Assembly: GCF_002101335.1 (NCBI RefSeq)
Contig: NZ_CP020773.1
Location: forward strand, 1,426,001-1,490,000
Direction: 5' to 3'
Length of the DNA stretch: 64,000 nt
Source: Staphylococcus lutrae
GTDB taxonomy: Bacteria > Bacillota > Bacilli > Staphylococcales > Staphylococcaceae
A model generated the notes under the pieces. The model worked only from the letters and a program-made list of their open reading frames with translations. It was not told the origin of the DNA and ran no database searches. A program made the translations under genes and the position numbers. Positions 15,273 through 25,470 of the stretch are shown here, in pieces. Every line of letters begins with the position of its first letter. Positions within the stretch are counted from its first letter, which is position 1.

Positions 15273-15327
15273 TGTAATCATAATGTTATATAACAGACAT
15301 ATTTCCACACTACAAAAGGTGTATAAT
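15273..15327 (+). promoter_or_regulatory. WalR box and -10 element of sle1
   Basis: TGTAAT-CATAA-TGTTAT (15273-15289) fits the WalR consensus TGTWAH-N5-TGTWAH exactly. A perfect -10 TATAAT follows at 15322-15327. No good -35 is present, consistent with activator dependence. In S. aureus sle1 and other autolysin genes belong to the WalKR regulon. Confidence 0.7.
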
Positions 15328-15376
15328 ATAAAACTGTATAAGAATATTATCTTCTATTTTATAAGGAGGGAAACGA

Positions 15377-16399
15377 ATGCGTAAAAAGATTATGACAGCC
15401 ATGGTTGGTACAACAGCTGTTGCAACATTGGTAGCAAGTCATGCGGACGCTTCGACTTACCAAGTGAAACCCGGGGACTCACTTTGGTTAATTGCAAACC
15501 AATTCAATACAACAATTGCTCAACTTAAAGCAGATAATAATTTGTCTTCTAATTTAATTTTCCCCAGACAAATTTTGAAAGTATCAGGAAGTAGTAGTAC
15601 ACGTACACAAAGTCAATCATCAAGTTCAAGTCGTACAAGCTATTACACGGTTCGACCTGGAGATTCATTGTCACTTATTGCATCGAAATATGGGACAACG
15701 TATCGTCACATTATGGATTTAAATGGATTGACATCTTTCCTTATCTTTCCTGGTCAACAGCTTAAAGTAAGTGGTACAGCGTCAACACCAAGCAAACCTG
15801 CAAGACAGTCGAAACCGGCTTCTACATCAAACACGTCTTCAGGAAATACAACTTTTTACACTGTTCAACCGGGAGACTCACTATCGCTTATCGCATCTAA
15901 ATACGGCACTACATATCGCCACATTATGGATTTAAATGGGTTGACTTCTTTTCTTATTTTTCCTGGTCAACAACTTAGAGTGAGCGGTACAGCTCAAAAG
16001 ACATCGCCTACAACATCAACGACGGCAAAAACGACAACAAATACAGGTTATACATCTCCTGTGTTCAATCATGCGAATCTTTACGATTGGGGACAATGTA
16101 CATGGTATGTGTTTAATAAACGTAAAGAAGCAGGTCGTGGGATTAGTACGTATTGGTGGAATGCGAATGCGTGGGACGATAATGCCGCACGTGACGGTTA
16201 CACAATTAATCATTCACCAGAAGTAGGTTCAATTTTACAGTCTGATTTAGGCTACTACGGACATGTTTCTTATGTGGAACGTATTAATTGGGATGGAAGC
16301 ATCCTAGTATCAGAGATGAATTTCAGTGCAGCGCCAGGTGTATTGACATATCGTACGGTGCCAAGCTATCTTGTAAATTCATTTAAGTATATTCATTAA
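15377..16399 (+). CDS. sle1: LysM/CHAP N-acetylmuramoyl-L-alanine amidase, Sle1/Aaa type
   Basis: A 340-residue secreted cell-wall hydrolase (S. aureus Sle1 is about 334). A signal peptide ending in SHADA (about residues 1-25) is followed by three LysM domains (about 27-70, 91-133 and 159-201) separated by Ser/Thr-rich linkers. The CHAP domain is at about 215-340, with the catalytic Cys in [10 protein letters not shown] and His in YGHVSYVER. It cleaves peptidoglycan stems at daughter-cell splitting and can bind host matrix. The ribosome binding site is AAGGAGGG. LysM2 and LysM3 share an identical 35-residue run although 16 of 36 codons differ across the segment. The WalR box upstream points to WalKR control. 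Confidence 0.93.
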   Translation: MRKKIMTAMVGTTAVATLVASHADASTYQVKPGDSLWLIANQFNTTIAQLKADNNLSSNLIFPRQILKVSGSSSTRTQSQSSSSSRTSYYTVRPGDSLSLIASKYGTTYRHIMDLNGLTSFLIFPGQQLKVSGTASTPSKPARQSKPASTSNTSSGNTTFYTVQPGDSLSLIASKYGTTYRHIMDLNGLTSFLIFPGQQLRVSGTAQKTSPTTSTTAKTTTNTGYTSPVFNHANLYDWGQCTWYVFNKRKEAGRGISTYWWNANAWDDNAARDGYTINHSPEVGSILQSDLGYYGHVSYVERINWDGSILVSEMNFSAAPGVLTYRTVPSYLVNSFKYIH

Positions 16400-16563
16400 T
16401 TTGCATTTTGAATGTCGTGGTGTGTGCCAAATTAAGTCGTACGCCTTATGTTTTCGACATGAATATAAAATAGTCATACGAATCGAGCAATGATATGACA
16501 TGTCGTTCATTGATTCGAAATAACAAGCATGTACTTGGACTGGGGTGTTCGAGTGCGTGAGCT

Positions 16564-16607
16564 AAAAAAGTCGTTAAAATTCATTCTTTGGATTTTAGCG
16601 GCTTTTT
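16564..16607 (+). terminator. terminator downstream of sle1
   Basis: A long stem, AAAAAAGTCGTTAAAAT pairing with ATTTTAGCGGCTTTTT with one G-T pair, across an 11-base loop. The T tract is inside the 3' arm. Confidence 0.75.
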
Positions 16608-16618
16608 CAGTTCGTCAC

Positions 16619-16645
16619 ACAAAAAAAGCCAGCGCATATGTGGCT
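16619..16645 (-). terminator. terminator of the minus-strand gene at 16695
   Basis: Read on the minus strand, AGCCA pairs with TGGCT across 9 bases and is followed by seven T. It lies about 50 bases beyond the stop of the small minus-strand gene. Confidence 0.65.
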
Positions 16646-16694
16646 GACTTTCTACTAAATCTTATCAAGTGCAGATGAAACGTTTGTTTTAACG

Positions 16695-16982
16695 CTATCG
16701 TGACGTTTCGTGTTGGGTTTGTATCGCTTTGACTTTTTTGACAGCACCGAGTACTTGACGACCCATAGAAAAAACGGACCAAGCTTTGACGAATTTATTT
16801 TTAGATCCGAATGATAGATAAAAATCAAGGAAAATATCAGTAACCCCGATACCGACAGAAATATAGCTTAATTTGCGGTTTTTTGAGCGATAAACATATG
16901 AATTATAGAAGTCTACGAGTAAGGTTGCACCTGATAATGCCCCTGATAGAAGACTTAAAGACTTTTTTGATTTTTTTGCCAT
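16695..16982 (-). CDS. conserved small hypothetical protein
   Basis: A 95-residue basic protein. Start at ATG 16982 (MAKKSKKSLSLLSGALSGAT) is preferred because GGAGGGGGATACG lies directly upstream; a longer frame begins 24 bases earlier. A weakly hydrophobic segment at about residues 8-25 and another around 41-60 could associate with membranes. The C-terminus is basic (VKKVKAIQTQ). No family recognised. It has its own terminator and is transcribed against sle1. Confidence 0.65.
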   Translation of the reverse strand: MAKKSKKSLSLLSGALSGATLLVDFYNSYVYRSKNRKLSYISVGIGVTDIFLDFYLSFGSKNKFVKAWSVFSMGRQVLGAVKKVKAIQTQHETSR

Positions 16983-17267
16983 CGTATCCCCCTCCATAAA
17001 GTGCATGATGTCATTTATTATAACATTTTCAGGCGAAAATCACCGCTATTTGCTTCCATCATTCGTGTGAGAAGAACGAGAGTCTTAGTGATAAATCGGT
17101 CAAATGTATGAGAGGGTTATAAGTGAAAATACTGAAGTCATTTGTTATTATTCAATTAGGAAACAACTTGATATATAAGTTATAAAAATCTAAGAAGTCA
17201 AGTTTGAAGAAGTTAATTGAATTAGATTACTAAATTTTGAAAATAACAAAAAAACGGAGTGATATCA

Positions 17268-17783
17268 TTGAAACAATTGACAAAGATAGGTATCGTAGCC
17301 AGTTTAACTTTAGGGTCGCTGTTAGGTACTTCAGCTGTAGGAAATACACAACTTACGAATGCGCATGCAGCGTCAGCACAACAGACACCGTATTACACAT
17401 ATAGTGGTTTGTTTAATTATAGCGGAAATGCAACCTTGGACAATGCTTACTTCTACAAAGCACTGCAACATGATAACTTTAAATATGAAGGTTTGAAGGT
17501 CGGGACGTCAACATACGACGAAGTCAAAAAAGCGCTTGGCAATGGTTTGAAGAAATACTATGTGTCAAAAGGCGTCACATACTATGAAAAAAATGACGTT
17601 ATCGTCGGTATTAATAGCAAGAATCAGTTAGTTAACTTGACGTTGCTTATTGATAAAGTGAATCATAGCGCACAATCGATTCGCAAACATGTGAAAGAAG
17701 GCGAAATTTATGATGCGAAAACGACACAAGTCGCATTTTATCCGGGCAACTCGATTGTGATTAAAGCAAAAGAAAGTAAGTAA
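17268..17783 (+). CDS. isaB: IsaB-like secreted protein
   Basis: A 171-residue exported protein. TTG 17268 is chosen, with GGAGTGA at the right distance; GTG 17259 would lie within the ribosome binding site. A signal peptide with a basic start (MKQLTKIGIVASLTLGS) ends near NAHAASA. The mature part starts TPYYTYSGLFNYSGN, resembling the TPYYTYNGY start of S. aureus immunodominant antigen B, and has the family-like basic C-terminal half. IsaB binds extracellular nucleic acid and is linked to immune evasion in S. aureus. Here the similarity is clear at the mature N-terminus but the whole is divergent, so function by transfer is tentative. Confidence 0.7.
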   Translation: MKQLTKIGIVASLTLGSLLGTSAVGNTQLTNAHAASAQQTPYYTYSGLFNYSGNATLDNAYFYKALQHDNFKYEGLKVGTSTYDEVKKALGNGLKKYYVSKGVTYYEKNDVIVGINSKNQLVNLTLLIDKVNHSAQSIRKHVKEGEIYDAKTTQVAFYPGNSIVIKAKESK

Positions 17784-17898
17784 TTCACTTCAATTGAGTC
17801 CGTCTCTATTTGCCATAGTGAGCACAGCGTCTGTGAGATGACTTTATATGGATTGTATCATGCAGGTGCTTGCGATGATTGTCTGATTGATATTGTGA

Positions 17899-17942
17899 AA
17901 AGCTCCAAAATTCATGAGAAAAAATGAATTTTGGAGCTTCTT
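17899..17942. terminator. bidirectional terminator between isaB-like gene and yibE/F genes
   Basis: A perfect 16-bp stem (AAGCTCCAAAATTCAT with its complement) across a 9-base loop. T-rich sequence lies on both sides, suiting the convergent genes around it. Confidence 0.75.
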
Positions 17943-18061
17943 TAATAGCGATGACATCATATGATGATATGTGAAATCGTGCGTTTTGATATGTTGTAAC
18001 TTGCTACTGACAAACAAATATGGCGACTCTGTTTGTCTTATAGATATCTGCAATTTTCAGC

Positions 18062-18835
18062 TTAATCAAGATGAAATGGTAAACGATGGCGGTGTTTGAC
18101 GAGCCACGCGGTGATGAATGCTGTAATTGGAATACATATCGCAATGGCAATCCCACCTAATGCAATCGTAATTAACTCTTGTGCGAAGAGTTTAGCATTG
18201 AGTAAATGCGCGACACTATAATGTAAATTGAAAAACCAGAATACAATCGTCATAGATCCTCCAATTAATGCGAGATAGATTGTATTTGCGGAAGTCGCTA
18301 ATATTTCACGCCCGACGCGCATCCCGGATTGAAACAGTTCTCTTTGTGTTAGGGTAGGGTTTGTTTCATGTAATTCAAAAACAGGTGAGCTGATTGTAAT
18401 TGCAAGATCAATCACTGCTGCAATGACTGCGAGTAGGACGGTGAAAATCATAAATTGTTCCATGTCCATCCCTATATTTAATGAAAAGATGTATGTTTCA
18501 TCTTGCTCTTCTTGGGTGAAACCTTGGAGGTGGCCCCAATGTACAGAAAAGTATACTGCGCCAATCATTAGTATAGTGGTTACCACACTTGCGATAAAAG
18601 CGGCCAATGTTTTCGTATTGAAACGATTGAGCAAAAATAAATTGATGAGCGCAACAATAATGCAGAAAAGAAAAGTGAGCAAATAAATCGGCGCTCCGAA
18701 CAGCATGATAATCACAGTAATGAACAATACAATAAAGTTTAAAAATAGCGTGAGAAACGCAACAAGTCCGGTCTTACCTCCAAAAGCTAACATGAGTATA
18801 AAAAGAATGACGCCGAGAATAACAATCGCATTCAT
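18062..18835 (-). CDS. YibE/F-like membrane protein
   Basis: A 257-residue integral membrane protein with about seven hydrophobic segments. The YibE/F family signature region reads AAVIDLAITISSPVFEL followed by MRVGREILATSANTIYLALIG. The upstream neighbour has the same segment, so the two form a related pair. Start ATG overlaps the stop of the upstream gene by four bases (ATGA), indicating coupled translation and a likely hetero-oligomer. The biochemical role of YibE/F proteins is not established; transport is often suggested. Confidence 0.8.
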   Translation of the reverse strand: MNAIVILGVILFILMLAFGGKTGLVAFLTLFLNFIVLFITVIIMLFGAPIYLLTFLFCIIVALINLFLLNRFNTKTLAAFIASVVTTILMIGAVYFSVHWGHLQGFTQEEQDETYIFSLNIGMDMEQFMIFTVLLAVIAAVIDLAITISSPVFELHETNPTLTQRELFQSGMRVGREILATSANTIYLALIGGSMTIVFWFFNLHYSVAHLLNAKLFAQELITIALGGIAIAICIPITAFITAWLVKHRHRLPFHLD

Positions 18836-19941
18836 TGTGAGTCACCTCCTTGCCATTTGAACCAGAGACGCATGAGAAAAAGCGTAAGCGGTATGGTCAA
18901 TACAATACCGATTCCCCCAGTCATTGCCCGGGAAATTTCTAACGACCAGTTCATAGAAATACTATAAGTTAAGGTATTACCATTCTTCAAATAGAGCAAG
19001 AGTAAAGGTAAGCTACCTGCGAGATATGAAAATAATAAGATATTTGTCATCGTACCCATAATATCTCGACCGATATTTCGACCTGCTTGAATCCAACGCT
19101 GGATTGAAATTTGTGGTGTACGTTGCAACACTTCATACATCCCACTTGAAATTGTAATCGCAACATCCATGACAGCACCTAATGTTCCAACCATCACAGA
19201 GCTAAGAAAAACGGTTCGAGGTTGAATCGTAAGGAAACTCATCGTTTCATATTTAATGCCTTGGCTATCAGTTAATGTGATGACGAGCCATGCGATGAAG
19301 ATGCAAATGAATGTCCCTAAAAGTGTACTGACAATCGTGATGACTGTACGCATTGACCAACCAATGACGAGCCATAAAGTTAAAGTTGTGGCAATGATTG
19401 TAGCAATCATCATCAATACAAACAAATCTAATTGGGGATACGTATGGTATAACTGAATCGCCAAAAGAATTGCGATCGTATTAATGAGTAAAGATACAAT
19501 GGATTGTAAGCCAATACGTTGTCCGACTACGAGCAAACATATCAAGAAAAGACTGATGATCGTGACGATGACGGTATCTCGTTTCTTCTCAATAATATAT
19601 GTATCTGTTTTATCTTTTCCGATATGGAGCAACACTTTATCACCTGGATGGTAGGCCTGTTCTTCGGTTTTAGATGCATTATATCGATGCTCAACGTGAA
19701 GGGTGTCTCCTTTTTGTTCAGTATTTAATAGTTTGATGTTTAACGTATCGGTGTATTTAATATCTTGATTGTGTTGTGCATCTACTGTTTTTTCTTGTTG
19801 ATGCGTCTCGATTTGAGTCACTTCACCAATAGGGATATGGTAAAAAGTGCTGTTATAACGAGTGAACAGAATAGCCATTATTGCAATAGTCACACTGATT
19901 GCAATAATCAAATAGCTTCTTTTATATAAAAGCTGCTTCAT
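18832..19941 (-). CDS. YibE/F family membrane protein with extracytoplasmic domain
   Basis: A 369-residue protein. ATG 19941 is chosen because AAGGAGACATGTCTT precedes it; a longer open frame runs back into gltC but is not needed. An N-terminal membrane anchor (about residues 8-25) is followed by a hydrophilic region (about 30-125) with a small beta-rich domain (HPGDKVLLHIGKD). About seven membrane segments complete it. The YibE/F motif is GAVMDVAITISSGMYEV then GRNIGRDIMGTMTN. It starts only 13 bases after the gltC stop, so it is probably read from the gltC promoter. Function unknown. Confidence 0.82.
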   Translation of the reverse strand: MKQLLYKRSYLIIAISVTIAIMAILFTRYNSTFYHIPIGEVTQIETHQQEKTVDAQHNQDIKYTDTLNIKLLNTEQKGDTLHVEHRYNASKTEEQAYHPGDKVLLHIGKDKTDTYIIEKKRDTVIVTIISLFLICLLVVGQRIGLQSIVSLLINTIAILLAIQLYHTYPQLDLFVLMMIATIIATTLTLWLVIGWSMRTVITIVSTLLGTFICIFIAWLVITLTDSQGIKYETMSFLTIQPRTVFLSSVMVGTLGAVMDVAITISSGMYEVLQRTPQISIQRWIQAGRNIGRDIMGTMTNILLFSYLAGSLPLLLLYLKNGNTLTYSISMNWSLEISRAMTGGIGIVLTIPLTLFLMRLWFKWQGGDSQ

Positions 19942-19954
19942 AAGACATGTCTCC

Positions 19955-20833
19955 TTAATGATAAATCGAACGTTGTTGTATATGATTGACAATGATTTGA
20001 ACGACATCATTGCGCAATGGTTTTTGTAAATCTCGTCGATACACAAGTTGTACCGTTTTCTTGAAATCGGTATGCGACAATGATATTTTTTTCCATTGCT
20101 GACTTTGACTATATAAGTTGATGTAAGCAGGTGCAAGTACAAAGCCTTTTTGGTTTTGCAAAACAAATCGTGCAAAGGCAACATTGTTTATCGTATGGAT
20201 TGGCATCTCGGCATGCGTGACTAGGTATGATTTTAAGTCGCTCGGTATAGGTTCAAGCACGTATAACGGTTGCTTCAATAAATGTGACAGCGGTGGATGA
20301 GGGACATTCATGAGCGGTGCATGCGTTTCTCCATAAAGGACATACGTCTCCTCAAAAAGTGAGATGGTTTCATAGCTGTGATCCATCCTCAAATCTGTCG
20401 TCAGTGCTAAATCAATTTCTTGCGCTTGCAATGCTTGTAACGTCGTTGCTTCATCAAGTAGGCTCGGAATGATTGATAAAGCTAACTCATTTTCAATCGT
20501 TTGCATCACTTGAGGTAAAATTTGACCAATCGAACCGTCGACATAACCAATTGTAAAGACGCTCTGCTTTTGGTGGACTTGTGTCTGAAATTGAGATAAG
20601 GTGGTGTCGACTTGTTCTAATATTTGTTGTGCATGTTCCAGCAATTGCTTGCCTTCAGATGTTAAAAAGACATTGCGTCCACGGCGATAAAATAATGAAG
20701 TTTCGAGCTCATTCTCCAGATTGTGAATGTGCCGGCTAATTGCGGATTGTGCGACATTCAGTTCGAGTGCTGCTTCTGAAATATGTTCACGCTTTGCCAC
20801 TTCTACAAAATACTTTAGTTGTTTAAGCTCCAT
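19955..20833 (-). CDS. gltC: LysR-type regulator of glutamate synthase, GltC
   Basis: A 292-residue LysR-family protein. The N-terminal winged helix-turn-helix (about residues 1-60) contains VAKREHISEAALELNVAQSA and ISRHIHNLE; the effector-binding domain fills the rest. It is divergent from gltB with 120 bases between the two starts, which is the GltC/gltAB arrangement of Bacillus and S. aureus. GltC activates glutamate synthase when 2-oxoglutarate is high and represses when glutamate is high. A GltC-type operator lies in the gap. The two YibE/F genes follow closely on the same strand. Confidence 0.9.
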   Translation of the reverse strand: MELKQLKYFVEVAKREHISEAALELNVAQSAISRHIHNLENELETSLFYRRGRNVFLTSEGKQLLEHAQQILEQVDTTLSQFQTQVHQKQSVFTIGYVDGSIGQILPQVMQTIENELALSIIPSLLDEATTLQALQAQEIDLALTTDLRMDHSYETISLFEETYVLYGETHAPLMNVPHPPLSHLLKQPLYVLEPIPSDLKSYLVTHAEMPIHTINNVAFARFVLQNQKGFVLAPAYINLYSQSQQWKKISLSHTDFKKTVQLVYRRDLQKPLRNDVVQIIVNHIQQRSIYH

Positions 20834-20858
20834 ATCACTGCCCCCTCGCCTTTATATT

Positions 20859-20924
20859 ATCTCAAAATGAGATGAATTTCATCTCATGTATATATTGATG
20901 TGATAAATCGGTTTGCTGTATAGT
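20859..20924. promoter_or_regulatory. GltC operators and gltB promoter
   Basis: ATCTCAAAATGAGAT (20859-20873) has the ATCTC-N5-GAGAT form of GltC Box I. A further half site ATCTC is at 20881-20885, one turn on. The gltB promoter reads TTGATG (20895-20900), 18 bp, TATAGT (20919-20924). Confidence 0.75.
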
Positions 20925-20953
20925 TTAAATATTACTAAAGAGAGGTGTCAGAA

Positions 20954-23900
20954 ATGTCTAACAATTATCCTTATTCAAAAATTGGACTCTATGACAGTCG
21001 TGAAGAACATGATGCGTGTGGAATTGGTTTTTATGCCAATATGAATAATGAACGTTCTCATGCCATTGTTGAGAAGTCTTTAGAAATGTTGCGCCGTCTC
21101 GATCACCGTGGGGGCATTGGTGCGGACGGTATTACGGGTGACGGTGCGGGAATTATGACTGAAGTCCCATATCAATATTTCTCAGAAGTCGTTGATTTTG
21201 ATTTGCCGAATGAAGGTGAATACGCTGTGGGGATGTTATTCACCAACGTATGGCTTTCTGACACGCCTCATGCAACAGCAATTGCCTCTTTCTTTGAAGA
21301 GGAAGGGCTCCGTGTTCTCGGGTATCGTCAAGTGCCCGTTGATGTAGCTTGTCTGGCATCACACGTTGCGGAAACGATGCCCGTGATTCAACAAGTTTTT
21401 GTAACGAATGAAAAAGCAACCCACTTTACACGTGCACTGTATTTGGCGCGTAAACAAATTGAAAAATATGGGGAGTCACATCAATTAGATTTATATTTTA
21501 CGAGCTTATCAACTCGAACAATCGTTTACAAAGGTTGGTTACGCTCTGATCAAATTAAATCTTTATATGTAGATTTACAACATCCGTCTTACGTGTCGAA
21601 GTTTGGTTCCGTGCATTCCCGATTCAGTACGAATACGTTTCCAAGTTGGGAGCGTGCACATCCTAATCGTTTGTTGATGCATAATGGTGAGATTAATACG
21701 ATTCGTGGAAATGTGAACTGGATGAGAGCGCGTCAACGCCGTTTGATAGAGACGATTTTTGGTGATGATCAACATAAAGTGCATCAAATTTTGGATGAAG
21801 ATGGTAGTGATTCAGCCATTGTTGATAACGCTTTAGAATTTTTGAGTTTGGCGATGTCTCCGGAACAAGCGGCGATGTTGCTTATCCCAGAACCGTGGTT
21901 GTATAACGAAAGTAACGATCCCAAAGTACGAGCGTTTTATGAGTTTTATAGTTATTTAATGGAACCGTGGGATGGACCTACAATGATTTCATTTTGTGAT
22001 GGCGATAAATTAGGCGCTTTAACGGATCGAAATGGTTTGAGACCAGGCCGTTATACAATTACAAAGCAAAATGAGATCGTCTTTTCTTCTGAAGTCGGTG
22101 TGGTAGATGTTGATGAAGCAGATGTAAAATTTAAAGGACAGTTGAATCCTGGAAAATTGTTGCTTGTCGATTTTAATCAGCATAAAGTGATTGAAAACCA
22201 TGAGTTAAAAACGGTCATTGCTGAACAACAACCTTATCTTGAATGGTTAGAAAATCATCAATATCAGCTCGATTTAGAAGCGGTGCCTTATGAAAAAGGG
22301 AAGATGACATCAGAGCAAGTATTTAAGATGCAACAACGCTTTGGTTATACGAAAGAAGAATTGGACAAATATTTAACGGAGCTTGTCAGTGGGGGGAAGA
22401 TCCGATTGGGGCAATGGGCTATGATGCGCCTTTAGCTGTGTTGAGTGAACAACCGGAATCACTGTTTAACTACTTCAAACAATTATTTGCGCAAGTCACC
22501 AACCCGCCTATTGATGCTTATCGTGAAAAAATAGTGACGAGTGAACTGAGCTATTTAGGAAAAGAAGGGAATTTACTACAACCAGGACCGGATGCATTGC
22601 AACGCGTTCAATTGAAACATCCAGTGCTGACGCCAGCACAATTGAACGTTATTGGGCAACAAGCGTTGAAAACGGCTTATTTTTCAACAGGTTATACAGA
22701 TGGATTGAAAGCAGCCCTAGATGCACTTGGCGAAGCGGTTGTACAAGCCGTTCGTGAAGGCGCTGAGGTGATTGTCTTAGATGATAGCGATGTGACGCAA
22801 CCTGATCGATATGCGATGCCGACTTTGCTCGCAGTCAGTCATATTCACCAGTTGCTCATTCGTGAAAATTTACGTATGCAAACGAGCATCGTTGCACAAT
22901 CAGGCGAAACGCGTGAAGTGCATCATCTCGCATGTTTAATCGGTTATGGTGCAAATGCCGTAGTGCCTTACCTTGCGCAAGAAACGGTGGCAGAGTTGAC
23001 GGAACACGGAAAATTAGAAGGTGAAGTGAGTGCAAATGTGTTGCGCTACAATGCGATCTTATCGGAAGGTCTCATTAAAGTCATGGCGAAGATGGGAATT
23101 TCAACAGTCCAAAGTTATCAAGGGGCGCAAATCTTTGAGGCTGTAGGTCTATCAACGTCAGTAATCGACCAATATTTTACGGGCACAACCTCAAAATTAT
23201 CGGGCATCTCCATTGAAACATTAGATAAGGAAAATAAAGCGCGTCAAGTCGTGAAAGGCGATACATTGGCGCCAGGAAGTACATTCCAGTGGCGACAACA
23301 AGGGCAACATCACACATTTAACCCAACGACGATTCGCTTGTTACAACATGCTTGTCGTGACAATGACTATGCACAATTCAAAGCATTTTCAAAAGTGGCG
23401 AACGAACAAACAAGTAGTCATATTAGAGACCTGTTTGCTTTTAAATCACAAACTGCTATTGATATTGAACAAGTAGAATCAGTTGAAGAAATTGTGAAGC
23501 GCTTTAAAACGGGTGCGATGAGTTATGGCTCTATTTCTCAAGAGGCGCATCAAACGTTAGCTGAAGCGATGAATCAATTGGGTGGTAAAAGTAATAGTGG
23601 TGAAGGTGGAGAAGCACTTTCGCGTTATGAAACACAAGCAGATGGACGCGACTTCAAAAGTGCAATTAAACAGGTGGCTTCTGGTCGTTTCGGCGTGACA
23701 AGCCATTATTTACAACATGCGAAAGAAATACAAATCAAAGTAGCGCAAGGTGCGAAACCTGGTGAAGGGGGTCAGTTGCCAGGCAGTAAAGTGTATCCGT
23801 GGATTGCTGAAGTACGTGGTTCAACACCTGGAATTGGTTTGATTTCACCGCCACCACACCATGATATTTATTCTATCGAGGATTTGGCACAATTGATTCA

Positions 23901-25458
23901 TGATTTGAAAAATGTAAACAGAGACGCAGATATTACTGTGAAATTAGTGTCAAAATCAGGCGTAGGAACGATTGCGGCAGGGGTCGCAAAAGCTTTTGCC
24001 GATAAAATTGTCATTAGTGGATATGATGGTGGGACAGGTGCCTCTCCAAAAACGAGTATTCAACATGCTGGTTTGCCATGGGAACTTGGGCTTGCTGAAA
24101 CGCATCAGACGCTCATGTTAAACAATTTACGTTCACGTGTTCGTCTTGAAACAGATGGTAAGCTACTCACGGGTAAAGATGTGGCGTATGCATGTATCTT
24201 AGGTGCAGAAGAATTTGGTTTTGCGACCGCACCTTTAGTTGTCTTAGGGTGCATTATGATGCGTGTCTGTCACAAAGACACTTGTCCAGTGGGTATTGCC
24301 ACTCAAAATGGGGATTTGCGTCAATTGTACACAGGGAAAGCGCAACACGTGGTGAACTACATGCGTTTTGTTGCTGAAGAATTACGTGAAATCATGGCGG
24401 AACTTGGTATTCGTACTGTTGATGAGCTCGTCGGACGTACGGATCTGCTCAAACGTTCTTCTGCTGCGTATCATCATCCGAAAGCGCGCGAGATGGAATT
24501 GGAACGTTTGTTACATCAACATGAAGGACCACGTACGAAAATCATCGAACAACAGCATGGCTTGGAAAATGGTTTTGATTTAACGACACTTCTTCCGGCA
24601 GCTCAAGCGGCGATTCAGTCGGGGACATCGTTTAAAGGTCGATTTGAAATCGGCAATGAACAGCGTAATGTCGGTGTTGTTACGGGGAGTGAAGTGACGC
24701 GACACCATGGTTTGGCGGCTTTGCCAGCAGATACGATTGTGACTGAAACTCATGGTCATGCTGGGCAAAGTTTAGGTGCATGGATGCCACAGGGAATGAC
24801 GCTCCACCATACAGGTGATGCCAATGACTATGTGGGTAAAGGCTTATCTGGGGGTAAGATTGTGGTTAATGCGCCGCGTGTTGAACGCGAAGATGAAATT
24901 ATTGTCGGTAATGTTTGTTTCTATGGTGCGACAAAGGGTGAAGCGTATATCAATGGTCGTGCAGGCGAACGTTTTTGTATTCGTAATAGTGGCGTGCATG
25001 TGGTCGTTGAAGGTGTAGGAGATCACGGTTTGGAATATATGACAGGTGGACGTGTCGTGATTTTAGGAGACGTCGGCAAAAACTTTGGTCAAGGTATGAG
25101 TGGGGGTGTTTGTTACGCCTTCCCAACAGACGTTGCACAATTTAAAGCACAAAACCATTTAGCAACATTGGATTTTGATACGGTAGAAGATGAAGCGGAA
25201 AAAGCCATGCTGAAAGGGATGCTCACACGCCATCTTGAATATACATCAAGTCAAAAAGCAGCGGCTATTCTTGAAGACTTTGAAGGGCAATTACAGCAAT
25301 GTATCAAAATCATTCCAAAAGATTATAAGCAAATGGTTCAAAAAATTCATTATTATCAACAACATCGCCCGTCACAAGATGAAGCGCTCTTAGCAGCATT
25401 TAACGATGATGGAGCGCATAGAGAACAATCACAAGTACAAGCGATTGCTGTGTACTAA
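20954..25458 (+). CDS. gltB: glutamate synthase large subunit, interrupted by a single-base frameshift
   Basis: The gene encodes about 1501 residues once one base is restored. It makes two glutamates from glutamine and 2-oxoglutarate. ATG 20954 follows AGAGGTG; the catalytic N-terminal Cys is residue 22 in HDACGIGFYANM, after a short propeptide. The glutaminase domain, central domain, FMN/synthase domain (GTGASPKTSIQHAGLPWELG) and 3Fe-4S cluster (CHKDTCPVGIATQNG) are intact, as is the C-terminal beta-helix (GXXG repeats). The frame breaks in a run of six G at 22391-22396: the first part stops at 22435 and the rest continues from 22414. A seventh G gives SGGEDPIGAMGYDAPLAV. Sequencing error is more likely than a real mutation. 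Confidence 0.92.
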
Positions 25459-25470
25459 AGGAGGCTAACT

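Noticed and set aside
16479..16518. Imperfect inverted repeat after sle1
   Set aside because: It has a bulge and no T tract, and a much better terminator follows at 16564.
19942..20184. N-terminal extension of the YibE/F protein into gltC
   Set aside because: A strong ribosome binding site places the start at 19941, and the upstream part only mirrors gltC.
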